Below are positions 16,593 through 23,878 of a stretch of DNA of 64,000 nt, piece after piece (the stretch's first letter is position 1; each line of letters begins with the position of its first letter). The notes below the pieces were generated by a model. That model saw only the letters and a list, made by a program, of their open reading frames with translations. It was not told the origin of the DNA and ran no database searches. The stretch is from Sporomusaceae bacterium UBA7701 (lineage in GTDB: Bacteria; Bacillota; Negativicutes; Sporomusales; UBA7701), in NCBI GenBank assembly GCA_002482545.1, contig DLGF01000012.1:265214-329213 (forward strand), read 5' to 3'. The translations under genes and the position numbers were made by a program.

Positions 16593-17168
16593 CTACCACC
16601 AATACAACGGGTATTTACGCTTAACTGCAAAATTATTTATTAGAATAGCGATGACGATAAGAATTGAAATTCCTATTCCCACCGGCGCTATCGGGAAAAG
16701 CCAATCCTGTTTGGTGCTCACGGCGATCAGCGCGGTTGCGCCCGCCGGCGGATGAATGGTTCTTGTCGCTACCATGGCGGTGACTGCCAAACCGACACTC
16801 AGCGCCGCAGTGAACCAGCCGAACCCCAGGAACTGGTAGCACGCGACGCCGATAAGAGCGGATAATACATGTCCGGAAATCGCGTTTCGAGGCTGGGCGA
16901 ACGGAACAGCGGGAGCCCCGTACAGTAAGCACGCCGATGCTCCTAGCGACGCGACCAGAACCGGAATGTCTTTCTGAAAGGCAAGAAAAGTGACGAAGCC
17001 AATACCCGTGAAACAACCGACAAAAGTCCATGCCCACTCGGATACCGGGGGTTTGGCTACGGTGCTGCACCCTCCGGTACGGATTTTTTTCATATATTCG
17101 TTCCAGGAGCAAATCGTCCTTGTATTATCATTCGTATTATCCGCACGAGTTTTAGGATCGACATTCAT
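16593..17168 (-). CDS. HPP family membrane protein
   Basis: A 191-residue protein with a hydrophilic N-terminal 45 residues, then four transmembrane segments. Family features are SLGASACLLYG, FAQPRNAISGHVLSA and the signature IHPPAGATA. It ends KRKYPLYWW, like the paralogue at 18,823. The start ATG 17168 has AGGAGG upstream. It lies 18 bp downstream of the ClC gene and is probably the last gene of an HPP-ClC-HPP transcript. Substrate unknown; nitrite or another anion is plausible from the family. Confidence 0.92.
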   Translation of the reverse strand: MNVDPKTRADNTNDNTRTICSWNEYMKKIRTGGCSTVAKPPVSEWAWTFVGCFTGIGFVTFLAFQKDIPVLVASLGASACLLYGAPAVPFAQPRNAISGHVLSALIGVACYQFLGFGWFTAALSVGLAVTAMVATRTIHPPAGATALIAVSTKQDWLFPIAPVGIGISILIVIAILINNFAVKRKYPLYWW

Positions 17169-17186
17169 AATGCCCGCCTCCTATAG

Positions 17187-18761
17187 CTAAAGGTTACGGA
17201 AGCACTCATCCGCCCTCGCCTTGATTTCCATGATATATCCCTCGGCAGCCGATACATACAAATAATCGCCGACCGCCAATTCAATATCGTCTTGAAGTAC
17301 TATCTCTTGCTCGCCGCGTCTGATATAAATCAATAGACAGTTGGACGGCCATTCTATATTTCCGAGTTTCTGACCGGCGAGCATAGACCCCATGCCCACT
17401 ACTAGTTCAACAACTGCTCCTGCTGTTTCACCGCCTTCACTCCGGGCAGGCGGCTTTCTTTGTTGTAAGGAGCGGTCAAGCAAAAGGTCATAAACCGGCT
17501 TCGATTTGGCAATATCGACTACCACGTAGGCAATCATGCAAATAAAAATCATCTCAGGCAAGTGCCGAAAAGAGCCAGTCATTTCTGTTATTAAAATGCT
17601 TCCTGTTATCGGGGCTTTAACGATAGCGGTAAAATAAGCGGCCATGGCCAGAACCACAAATGTGGCGTGATAACTATGTTGAATGCCTAAAAGGAAAACG
17701 GCCTTGCTAAATGCGCCGCCAATTAATGCCCCGATTACCAGCATAGGTAAAAATATTCCTCCGGGAACCCCTGAACCATAACTCAACATGGTAAATGAGA
17801 ACTTGGCGCCGAGTAAAACAAGAAGAATTACAACTCCAAAGCGATCAGCGGCAATCGTATCGATCAGCGTGTTTCCGCCCCCGAGGACTTCCGGCAGAAC
17901 AACTCCTACCAAGCCACCGACCAATAACGGTATTGCCGCTTGATACACTTTAGGCACAATTCTCTGCCGGGCGTAAGCATCGAGCGCTTTGATGAGCAGC
18001 TGATTAAACGCCACGCCCAAAAGGCCCGCAACCCCGCCTAGAACAATCAGTAAATCGTAATATTGTAAAGGCAGAACAGGTATGCCGGTCAGGTTCCAGA
18101 ATGGCTCCCGACCGTAACAGTATCGAACTACAAGGTCTGCAGTAAGCGACGCAGCAATGGCCGATGACAGCACCGCCGGAGAAAAATTTTTGTGAAGTTC
18201 TTCCAAGGAGAAGATGACTCCCGCCAAGGGAGCATTGAACGCCGCCGCCAAGCCTGCACTCGCCCCGCTTGTCAGTAAATACTGCTCTTCCAGATTGGCC
18301 CTGCGGAGTATCCGGCTGATGCCTTGACCGACGACAGCGCCAATCTGGATAGACGGCCCCTCCCGTCCCAGGGACAGCCCCGCCCCGATCGCTAGCACCC
18401 CGCCAATAAATTTTGTCACAAGTATTTTTGACCAATTCATCTTTACTAGGCCTAAAATAGCCCCTTTAACCTGAGGAATACCACTGCCTGCAGACATAGG
18501 CTCAACTGTCAAAATAAGACCTAAAAGCCAGGCGACACCCAGCAAAGTCAAGAACCAAGCAGCAACAATAGTCAAGCTCCCGTCGTGCATATAACCATAT
18601 AGGATACTACGGAGTTCCTCAGCTCTTTCTAAGAAGAATCGGAATAGCACGACGATCACTCCGGCAACCAGCCCGACAAGGCTGCCTTCCATGAAAAGTC
18701 TAAGCCGGAACTCGCGCCAATTTCTCAGCGCTTCTTGGACTTCACCGATTACCTCATCCAT
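17187..18761 (-). CDS. ClC-type chloride channel/antiporter with C-terminal TrkA_C domain
   Basis: A 524-residue ClC protein. The three selectivity-filter motifs are intact: GSGIP (92-96), GREGP (132-136) and GVPGGIFLPML further on. After the last membrane segment the C-terminal 90 residues (GQKLGNIEWPSN..., ...ELAVGDYLYVSA) form a TrkA_C-type regulatory domain. The gating glutamate is the E of GREGP, as in exchangers. The start is ATG 18761 (AGAGGAG upstream), after the end of the preceding HPP gene. It is sandwiched between two HPP genes on the same strand, which suggests joint anion handling (inference). Confidence 0.93.
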   Translation of the reverse strand: MDEVIGEVQEALRNWREFRLRLFMEGSLVGLVAGVIVVLFRFFLERAEELRSILYGYMHDGSLTIVAAWFLTLLGVAWLLGLILTVEPMSAGSGIPQVKGAILGLVKMNWSKILVTKFIGGVLAIGAGLSLGREGPSIQIGAVVGQGISRILRRANLEEQYLLTSGASAGLAAAFNAPLAGVIFSLEELHKNFSPAVLSSAIAASLTADLVVRYCYGREPFWNLTGIPVLPLQYYDLLIVLGGVAGLLGVAFNQLLIKALDAYARQRIVPKVYQAAIPLLVGGLVGVVLPEVLGGGNTLIDTIAADRFGVVILLVLLGAKFSFTMLSYGSGVPGGIFLPMLVIGALIGGAFSKAVFLLGIQHSYHATFVVLAMAAYFTAIVKAPITGSILITEMTGSFRHLPEMIFICMIAYVVVDIAKSKPVYDLLLDRSLQQRKPPARSEGGETAGAVVELVVGMGSMLAGQKLGNIEWPSNCLLIYIRRGEQEIVLQDDIELAVGDYLYVSAAEGYIMEIKARADECFRNL

Positions 18762-18822
18762 TTGCCGATCTCCTCTAGGAATGCTGGCAAAACTCCTTAC
18801 CTGCATGAACTGAATATACTCA

Positions 18823-19350
18823 TTACCACCAGAATCGTGGGTATTGCCGCCTGGCAAGATGGTTAACGAAAAAAGCAACAATAAGCAATATAATAACTCC
18901 GATGCTAATTAATAAAGGGAAAAGCAAGCCTTGCTCGGTAAAAAAGGGTAATGAGACAGTCGCTACCGCCGGAGGATGCATGGAATCCGTCAGCATCATT
19001 GCCGCTATAACCAAGCCCAGGCTCAAACTCTCAGCATACCAAGTGGCGCCGAGAAGCCGATAGAAGGCCAGCCCCATAATCGCCGCAATCAGATTTCCTA
19101 AAAAGGCGCGCCGAGGTTGTGCAATGGACCCCGTCGGATCGGCATATATAAAGCAAGCCGACATGCTTAGCGGGGCAGCTAAGAGCGGATTGCCAATAAA
19201 GCACGCCAAAAACGTAATAATTCCAATTCCTAAAATACACCCAATAAAAGTCCATAACCATTCTTCCAGCGACGGAGGTGCCAATCCGCCCGATCGGCCG
19301 CTTATCAGGTTGCCGAAGTATTCTCCGACTGAAGCTTTCTTACTTTGCAT
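18823..19350 (-). CDS. HPP family membrane protein
   Basis: A 175-residue, four-helix membrane protein. It has the family points PLSMSACFIYADP, IAQPRRAFLGNLIAA and the signature MHPPAVATV, and ends RRQYPRFWW. It is the first gene of the HPP-ClC-HPP unit. The three HPP proteins in this window differ substantially from one another, so they are old paralogues rather than a recent duplication. Confidence 0.92.
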   Translation of the reverse strand: MQSKKASVGEYFGNLISGRSGGLAPPSLEEWLWTFIGCILGIGIITFLACFIGNPLLAAPLSMSACFIYADPTGSIAQPRRAFLGNLIAAIMGLAFYRLLGATWYAESLSLGLVIAAMMLTDSMHPPAVATVSLPFFTEQGLLFPLLISIGVIILLIVAFFVNHLARRQYPRFWW

Positions 19351-19549
19351 GCGAGTGCCCTTTCCTTCGATCTTGCTTTTTTATTGGGAGCATTGACAAA
19401 GGTCCTTTAGGTAAAGCTTCCTTCAGTCTTATCATACAAGTTTTTCTGACCATAATTGCAATTTTAATATATTTAAAGTATCTTTGTATTTTCATTATTT
19501 ACAAAAATTGGATTCCCCCGCAGGAGAAAAGAAATGAGATGACTTAACC

Positions 19550-19744
19550 ATGTTTAACGACTACCGTGATATCGTAACTGTCGATCGATTATGCGAGATG
19601 CTCTCCATTGGTAAGAACTCTGCATAAACACTTCTAGCTTCCGGCCAAAGTAAAGCTTATAGAAACAACCGGGTATGGAAGATCCCTGAAGTTGCTGTTT
19701 CAAACTATATTACGCAGTGGCAGTATAGAAAAATAAGCAGGTGA
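19550..19744 (+). pseudogene. Helix-turn-helix (excisionase-like) gene with an in-frame TAA
   Basis: From ATG 19550 the frame reads DIVTVDRLCEMLSIGKNSA, then TAA, then TLLASGQSKAYRNNRVWKIPEVAVSNYI to a TGA at 19742. Read through, it is a complete 64-residue HTH_17 DNA-binding domain. The stop stands where this family usually has tyrosine (TAC/TAT to TAA), so a single substitution explains it. It lies beside the selC attachment site and is probably left from an earlier integrated element. Confidence 0.65.
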
Positions 19745-19758
19745 TTAATCACCTGCTT
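19735..19758. terminator. 24-base perfect palindrome at the end of the helix-turn-helix pseudogene
   Basis: AAGCAGGTGATTAATCACCTGCTT is fully self-complementary and overlaps the stop codon. There is no T tract, so it may be an operator rather than a terminator. Confidence 0.45.
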
Positions 19759-19853
19759 ACTATCCGCTTATCAGGATCATTTGCTATTAAAATGCAATAA
19801 TCTACACCGGTCTTTTTACGCTCTTCGCGTAATCGTTACGCAACAGGATTTCC

Positions 19854-19900
19854 AAACAATAAAGGCTTCCGGTCGAATGACCGAGAAGCCTTTATTGTTT
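19854..19900. terminator. selC terminator (bidirectional hairpin)
   Basis: AAACAATAAAGGCTTCCGGTC pairs with GACCGAGAAGCCTTTATTGTTT around a 4-base loop. It begins 5 bases past the CCA end of the tRNA-Sec fragment, on the tRNA strand. Confidence 0.8.
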
Positions 19901-19904
19901 CCTA

Positions 19905-19970
19905 TGGCGGGAGCGTGTAGGAATCGAACCCACCCGCGATGGGACTACCACCGCGCAAACGGTTTTGAAG
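19905..19970 (-). tRNA. selC: 3' half of tRNA-Sec (selC), left attachment site of the prophage
   Basis: On the minus strand this reads, from the anticodon loop CTTCAAA (anticodon TCA at 19966-19968), through a long variable arm (CGCGGTGG paired with CCCATCGCG), the T arm GTGGG-TTCGATT-CCTAC and an 8-base acceptor strand ACGCTCCC, to G and CCA. The 8-base acceptor, long variable arm, TCA anticodon and G discriminator are tRNA-Sec features. There is no D arm or 5' half upstream, so the gene is cut at the anticodon loop. The intact gene is expected at the other end of the prophage, beyond base 64,000. Confidence 0.85.
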
Positions 19971-20072
19971 AGCGATTTTGACAATTTCTGAAGTCCACAA
20001 CCATTGATATTACTGAATTTCTCATTTTATAAAATGTGCAAAACTGTTCAAAAAAGGCCAAAAAAGTATATT

Positions 20073-20094
20073 ATTGCACACCAATTGCACACCA
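20073..20094. repeat. Tandem 11-base repeat beside the attachment site
   Basis: ATTGCACACCA occurs twice head to tail. An inverted partial copy (TGTGCAA) lies at about 20035-20042. The position 100 bases inside the attachment site suggests integrase arm-type or excisionase sites (inference). Confidence 0.45.
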
Positions 20095-20115
20095 TTTTCG
20101 CCGGGGTAGCGCAGG

Positions 20116-20457
20116 CTACTCTTTTTTGTTTCCATATGTACTTATATAAATCGCCGCCGCCTCCCCTATTGCATCCGGTATGGTTTCAGCGTCAGTCTTT
20201 ATAATCCTGGCCGGCTTTTCAGCATCCCAAATGGCACAATGCTGCGGATTCCCCGACTCTCGATACAGAGATATCACGCAGCCTCGTTCAACCATCGCCT
20301 CGTAAAGTTCCAGTGCCGCCAGCCGGTCAGTGGTGTACTTCCCGGGGCGGTTCATGATATTCTGCTCAATCCATACATCCCTTTCGGTCGGGGACATAGC
20401 TTTCCACTTGGCCCTCATGGATATTTCATTTTCTCTTGCTGTTTCGGTCGATCTCAT
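20116..20457 (-). CDS. Phage protein, possible ABA-sandwich fold
   Basis: A 113-residue protein, the leftmost gene of the prophage. The N-terminus is charged and helical (SMRAKWKAMSPTERDVWIEQ). The C-terminus has KPARIIKTDAETIPDAIGEAAAIYI, which resembles the small phage ABA-sandwich proteins that carry ETxPxAIxxAAL near their ends. No function is established. It overlaps the stop of the upstream gene by one base (20457), so the pair is coupled. Confidence 0.65.
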   Translation of the reverse strand: MRSTETARENEISMRAKWKAMSPTERDVWIEQNIMNRPGKYTTDRLAALELYEAMVERGCVISLYRESGNPQHCAIWDAEKPARIIKTDAETIPDAIGEAAAIYISTYGNKKE

Positions 20458-20666
20458 TATTTATTATCCTTCTTTCGCCAGATAATTTCACATCCCAGGG
20501 CCTCAAGTAGTCCGGCGACCTCTAAATACCTGAGCGTGCCGGATTTTAATTTTGCGCTGAAATTCTGTTGGCTCATGCCGGCCAGCTTTGCAGCCTGCGT
20601 CTCCGACATGTTTCCTTCGACCAAAAGCAGTTTGCGTATCTCAAGCGCCAATTGTTCGGTGGTCAT
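20457..20666 (-). CDS. Small helix-turn-helix DNA-binding protein
   Basis: A 69-residue protein almost entirely made of a Cro/CI-type helix-turn-helix: MSETQAAKLAGMSQQNFSAKLKSGTLRYLEVAGLLEALG. The start ATG 20666 has AGGAGGGG upstream. It is divergent from the plus-strand unit at 20,812; the 145-bp gap holds a consensus promoter for that unit, so this protein may control it (inference). Confidence 0.8.
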   Translation of the reverse strand: MTTEQLALEIRKLLLVEGNMSETQAAKLAGMSQQNFSAKLKSGTLRYLEVAGLLEALGCEIIWRKKDNK

Positions 20667-20728
20667 TGCATCCCCTCCTATTTAATTGTATATTACCATA
20701 TTATTTTTTAAAGCACAATAAAATGATG

Positions 20729-20757
20729 TTGACAACAAGGATTAACAGGGATATAAT
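20729..20757 (+). promoter_or_regulatory. Consensus promoter of the plus-strand unit
   Basis: TTGACA and TATAAT match consensus at 12 of 12 positions with a 17-base spacer. It is active on sequence grounds in the lysogen without phage factors and points to the genes at 20,812 and 21,187. Confidence 0.88.
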
Positions 20758-20811
20758 GTAATCAACAACTAAGGATGGTAAATAACAAATTAATCAGGAA
20801 GGTATTCGGCG

Positions 20812-21108
20812 ATGCAAATATATGACGTGAATATACCAATCCATGAGACGGCAGAAGGATTGCCGTCAATGCACGATCTAATCGAAAAATTGGCCGAAAT
20901 GCTGGATCAGTACCGAGTTAGTTATTACGTAGCACTCCCAAGCGCGGAAGACCAAGAAAAGGACAAAAATCTCCTTTATAAACTCTATTACCTTTCGGAA
21001 CAAAACACAGAATTAACCTTAATTGTGGCTCTATTTACGCGCTTGTACTTAAAAAGAGACAAACAAAAAATACTCGAAGCAATCGTAAAGTCATTTGGTC
21101 ATAGATAG
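20812..21108 (+). CDS. Unknown 98-residue protein, first gene of the plus-strand unit near attL
   Basis: ATG 20812 has CAGGAAGG upstream and lies 55 bases after a consensus promoter. The protein is acidic at the N-terminus (MQIYDVNIPIHETAEGLPSMHDLIEKLAEML) and helical throughout, without membrane segments or known motifs. It is read against the direction of all neighbouring phage genes. Position and promoter suggest expression in the lysogen. I do not recognise the family. Confidence 0.65.
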   Translation: MQIYDVNIPIHETAEGLPSMHDLIEKLAEMLDQYRVSYYVALPSAEDQEKDKNLLYKLYYLSEQNTELTLIVALFTRLYLKRDKQKILEAIVKSFGHR

Positions 21109-21186
21109 CGCAGGTGGCAGCCCTTCGGGGCTGAAATGCGGCAGGTCGGTCCATAGCCCGGCCACCGACTAAAAGGAGGGCGTAAA

Positions 21187-21426
21187 ATGAAACAACAAGA
21201 AATGCTGCACGTTGATTGGAACGACAGGGAATCCGCCACCTATTACGTCGATAAAGACAAATATTCGAAAGCCCATCGTATCACGCCAAGCAGAATAACG
21301 CTTTCAGCCTATGAGGGAACATGCACCTTTGACGAAGAAACCGGTGGGGTAACGCTGGATACTGGGGCGGCAATAAAGATCGTAAAGGTAAAACGCTGGA
21401 AAGCCTATTTCACGCCTGAACCATAA
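21187..21426 (+). CDS. Unknown 79-residue beta-rich protein
   Basis: ATG 21187 has AAAAGGAGGGCGTAAA directly upstream. The sequence alternates short strands (RITLSAYEGTCTFDEETGGVTLDTGAAIKIVKVKRWKAYF) and starts MKQQEMLHVDWNDRESATYYVDKD. The gap before it (21,109-21,180) is GC-rich and can fold into several stems. It is probably co-transcribed with the gene at 20,812. No family recognised. Confidence 0.65.
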   Translation: MKQQEMLHVDWNDRESATYYVDKDKYSKAHRITPSRITLSAYEGTCTFDEETGGVTLDTGAAIKIVKVKRWKAYFTPEP

Positions 21427-21605
21427 GCGCAGAGCATAGCCCCGCCTGACGATGGCCTGCTGGGACCAGGCCGAAACCGATGAGCCGGTATAACGCCGGG
21501 GAGGTCGCGGGAACCCGCTTCGAGGTTGGCCGGCCGGCTGGCCCTTGACATAGATTGTTCTTTTAAAAAAAAATCCGCCCAGGTCTCCCCGAGCGAATCT
21601 GCCTA
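21427..21605. other. GC-rich gap after the plus-strand unit
   Basis: A structured, GC-rich 100 bases followed by an A9 run. No gene with a convincing ribosome binding site is seen. A 22-codon frame from an ATG at about 21,480 (MSRYNAGEVAGTRFEV) is noted but unsupported. Confidence 0.3.
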
Positions 21606-21818
21606 TTATCTTCTTTTCCGCGGTTCTCTCTGCCGTAACACTGAACAATCGACTATTTCATTTCTGGGGAAAATGTACTCGACTTCTTTATCTGACCTAT
21701 CTATGTCTTTAACAACATTCCTGAATTTGATCTGAGTTCTTGATTCTTCAACATCATAAGCCATATATTTAGTCCCGTTAATATGAGTGATGTTATGGGT
21801 ACACTGCTTTTCTTGCAT
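21606..21818 (-). CDS. Unknown 70-residue phage protein
   Basis: The start is ATG 21818, with GAGGAGGAGAA seven bases upstream. The protein starts MQEKQCTHNITHINGTKYMAYDV and is rich in charged residues. It lies after the terminator at 21,873, on the same strand as the lysis genes, so it is a separate unit. The AT-rich leader between the terminator and the gene (21,819-21,872) may hold its promoter. No function is assigned. Confidence 0.65.
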   Translation of the reverse strand: MQEKQCTHNITHINGTKYMAYDVEESRTQIKFRNVVKDIDRSDKEVEYIFPRNEIVDCSVLRQREPRKRR

Positions 21819-21872
21819 AAAGTTCTCCTCCTCAACGCTATTTATATAGATTATAACATAATCGGTTAAAAT

Positions 21873-21913
21873 AAAAAAAAGCCGCTCACCCCCGAAGGAT
21901 GAGCGGCTTTTTT
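21873..21913. terminator. Terminator of the prophage late operon (bidirectional)
   Basis: AAAAAAAAGCCGCTCA pairs with TGAGCGGCTTTTTT around an 11-base loop. It lies 7 bases past the last late gene on the minus strand. Confidence 0.92.
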
Positions 21914-21919
21914 GATGCA

Positions 21920-22474
21920 TTAGAAATGATGGATCCCGAGCAAATAAAACCTCTGCTCCGTTGTCGCCCCGACAGCCACAGCGTTGTCCCGGTTCATCCA
22001 ACCGGCGCCGACGCCTACCTCAGGACGCTTGCCTCCACCGGCCAGCACCAAGGCACTGGCACCCCATCGGGCGTGCTCAGTGGTCACGCGGTAGACATCG
22101 ACCGTCTGCTGCTGGGTGTTTGGCACTACCAGCGTCTGCTGCCCAGGTACCTGTAACGCCATCGAGTTGCCCTGCTTAACGTCCTGTATAACCTTGTCAG
22201 CGGCCGCCTGGGCAGTCGGAGCCTGTACTTGGTACGTTATTGCCGGCGGCTGGTTTTGGGCGGCGGAAATAGCCTGCATGAGCTTGTCGATCTGGGCCTG
22301 TTGCACCCCAATGATCTGCTGCAGGGCGGCCGGATCGGCGAGCTGCTGCGGAGTGATTTCGGCGACTGCCGGCGGAGCCGGAGGCTGGCCGGCGTGGTAC
22401 CCGGCGTAAGCGGCACCGGCCAGTACGATGAGGATGATGACAAAAGGAACAATGTATTTCGTCTGAATCGTCAT
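21920..22474 (-). CDS. Membrane-anchored phage protein (possible spanin-like lysis accessory)
   Basis: A 184-residue protein with one N-terminal transmembrane helix (YIVPFVIILIVLAGAAYAGYHAG), then a Pro-rich linker (PPAPPAVAEITPQQ), a Gln/Ala-rich helical region and a Gly-rich C-terminus. It overlaps the amidase stop by four bases (ATGA), so it is the last lysis-cassette gene. The topology of an inner-membrane anchor with a long helical outside domain is like an i-spanin, which would matter in a diderm Negativicute. The assignment is by context only. Confidence 0.6.
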   Translation of the reverse strand: MTIQTKYIVPFVIILIVLAGAAYAGYHAGQPPAPPAVAEITPQQLADPAALQQIIGVQQAQIDKLMQAISAAQNQPPAITYQVQAPTAQAAADKVIQDVKQGNSMALQVPGQQTLVVPNTQQQTVDVYRVTTEHARWGASALVLAGGGKRPEVGVGAGWMNRDNAVAVGATTEQRFYLLGIHHF

Positions 22475-23037
22475 ACTCCCACCCCCGCAAAATAATCCGT
22501 GACCCCTCTGGCCAGAGCCCGGGCAAACTCATCTCGCCATCGCGGGTCGCCCAGTTTGACCGCGTCATCCGGATTGCTTATAAACCCAAGTTCCGCCAAG
22601 GCCGCCACCGCCGCCGCGTGGCCGGTAACATAGAGCGGGTTGTCCTTGACCCCGCGATCGACCATGCTCAGGCCAGCCAGTTGCGCCTGGATGCATCGCG
22701 CTAGGCGCCGGCCGTTTGTGCTGGCGGCGTAACAATAGGTCTCCGCCCCTAGCGCTGCAGGATTTCCCGCAGCATTGCAATGGATTGATATAAAAACATC
22801 GGCACCAAAGCGGTCTGAAATATCGCAACGGGCTTGCAACTCCGCCGTGGCCGATGCTCCCCGGTAGGCGACGTCGACGTCTGTTTCCCGAGTCATGACC
22901 ACCTCATATCCGACAGCCTCCAGATACCCGCGGACTTTGTTGGAGACGACTAAAGCGACGTCGCACTCGCGGAGGCCGTTCCCGCAAGCGCCCGGATCGC
23001 TGCCGCCATGGCCAGGATCAATGCATATTCTAGGCAT
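22471..23037 (-). CDS. N-acetylmuramoyl-L-alanine amidase (endolysin)
   Basis: An Amidase_3 family zinc amidase of 188 residues that cleaves the peptide from MurNAc in peptidoglycan. Motifs: DPGHGGSDPG near the N-terminus (His zinc ligand), the Glu of GLRECDVAL, SIHCNA (second His) and AALAELGFISNPDD near the C-terminus (catalytic Glu). The start is ATG 23037, eight bases after AGGAGG; the earlier GTG 23046 abuts the ribosome binding site. There is no signal peptide, so it needs a holin. Confidence 0.95.
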   Translation of the reverse strand: MPRICIDPGHGGSDPGACGNGLRECDVALVVSNKVRGYLEAVGYEVVMTRETDVDVAYRGASATAELQARCDISDRFGADVFISIHCNAAGNPAALGAETYCYAASTNGRRLARCIQAQLAGLSMVDRGVKDNPLYVTGHAAAVAALAELGFISNPDDAVKLGDPRWRDEFARALARGVTDYFAGVGV

Positions 23038-23152
23038 GACTGCCACCTCCTGTCAGCCACCGCCATGCGGCGACCATCTTATTTTTTGCCCACCAATAGC
23101 CGTATATAAGGGGCATCATCAATAACTCGCGCGTCGTAAATGGAGCACTCAT
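23030..23152 (-). CDS. 40-residue protein between the holin-like gene and the amidase
   Basis: A short frame, ATG 23152 to TAG 23030, with GGAGGATGACGCAAA before it. It reads MSAPFTTRELLMMPLIYGYW, then WAKNKMVAAWRWLTGGG. The start overlaps the stop of the upstream gene (ATGA), and its end contains the amidase ribosome binding site and overlaps the amidase start. The single hydrophobic Trp-rich segment suggests a small membrane protein, possibly a holin or antiholin part. Confidence 0.65.
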   Translation of the reverse strand: MSAPFTTRELLMMPLIYGYWWAKNKMVAAWRWLTGGGSHA

Positions 23153-23517
23153 TTTGCGTCATCCTCCTTATGCAGGTCCGGGCAACTTGTCGCTGCCTGC
23201 ATCCGGCGTATGGCCGCCACCTCGGCATCGATCACCCAGCCCAAAAGATAGGTTAGAATAGATCGCGGGATAAGTATTTTTATTTTCCAATTGATAAGCT
23301 CAATTGCGGCAGTTATGGCGGCGGCACGCTTTTGAGCATTTTCCATGTTATCGGCGGCCCGATCAAGCTCGTAGATGATGCTGCGAATACCCTCCCTCAG
23401 CCGGCCGTTCGGTAGCCGGGCAAATAGCACGAACAGCAGCATGGCCAAAACATTGGCCGCCAGGATGATCCCGGCGGCCGCAAGTGCGATCTGTATTTCG
23501 TTGATAGGTATTGTCAT
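23149..23517 (-). CDS. Phage membrane protein (holin-like)
   Basis: A 122-residue protein. The N-terminal membrane segment is IALAAAGIILAANVLAMLLFVLFA; a charged helix follows, then a second moderately hydrophobic stretch (ILIPRSILTYLLGWVI). Two hydrophobic segments next to an amidase gene fit a holin, but the family is not certain. It is coupled to the 40-residue gene downstream. Confidence 0.65.
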   Translation of the reverse strand: MTIPINEIQIALAAAGIILAANVLAMLLFVLFARLPNGRLREGIRSIIYELDRAADNMENAQKRAAAITAAIELINWKIKILIPRSILTYLLGWVIDAEVAAIRRMQAATSCPDLHKEDDAK

Positions 23518-23527
23518 CTTACACCCC

Positions 23528-23692
23528 TCACTTTACCAGTTTTTCGAGCAGAACGACCAGCACCGCCGTAATAACCCCGCTGGCCCCGGCGGCCTTCCAG
23601 ACTGCCATCTCCAGCTCGCGAAGCCGCTTAAAAATATCACTGTCGTTTCGCTCGCACTGAGTTATCCGGGCGTCACAACCGCTATGTTCCAT
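23528..23692 (-). CDS. XhlA-like holin accessory protein
   Basis: A 54-residue protein starting at ATG 23692 (MEHSGCDARITQCERND), with GAGAGGT upstream. An N-terminal amphipathic coiled coil (IFKRLRELEMAVWKAAGASG) is followed by a C-terminal membrane helix (VITAVLVVLLEKLVK). This layout is that of XhlA/hemolysin-like proteins of PBSX-type prophages, which work with XhlB and the amidase in lysis. Confidence 0.75.
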   Translation of the reverse strand: MEHSGCDARITQCERNDSDIFKRLRELEMAVWKAAGASGVITAVLVVLLEKLVK

Positions 23693-23752
23693 GCATACCT
23701 CTCTTTCACCCACGATGCCTCCCGCTCCTCTCATAAAAATAACCGCCCAATG

Positions 23753-23878
23753 CTATTTAGCCGGCGGTTTGTATCTGATACAATCCGGATTGGTGCAAGC
23801 CCTGGTATTGGGGTCGTTGACTGCCCCGCATACAGGACAAAAGGGGCGGTCAAGTCCTAACGGTTGCACATTAGCCAT
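23753..23878 (-). CDS. 41-residue zinc-ribbon-like protein
   Basis: A short frame, ATG 23878 to TAG 23753. Two cysteine pairs (CPVCG and C..NPDC) form a probable zinc-binding knuckle. Its start overlaps the end of the upstream gene by eight bases. It is found by reading between the larger genes. Function unknown. Confidence 0.6.
   Translation of the reverse strand: MANVQPLGLDRPFCPVCGAVNDPNTRACTNPDCIRYKPPAK

Noticed and set aside
19905..19970. Complete tRNA gene
   Set aside because: No 5' acceptor strand or D arm lies upstream; only the 3' half from the anticodon loop exists.
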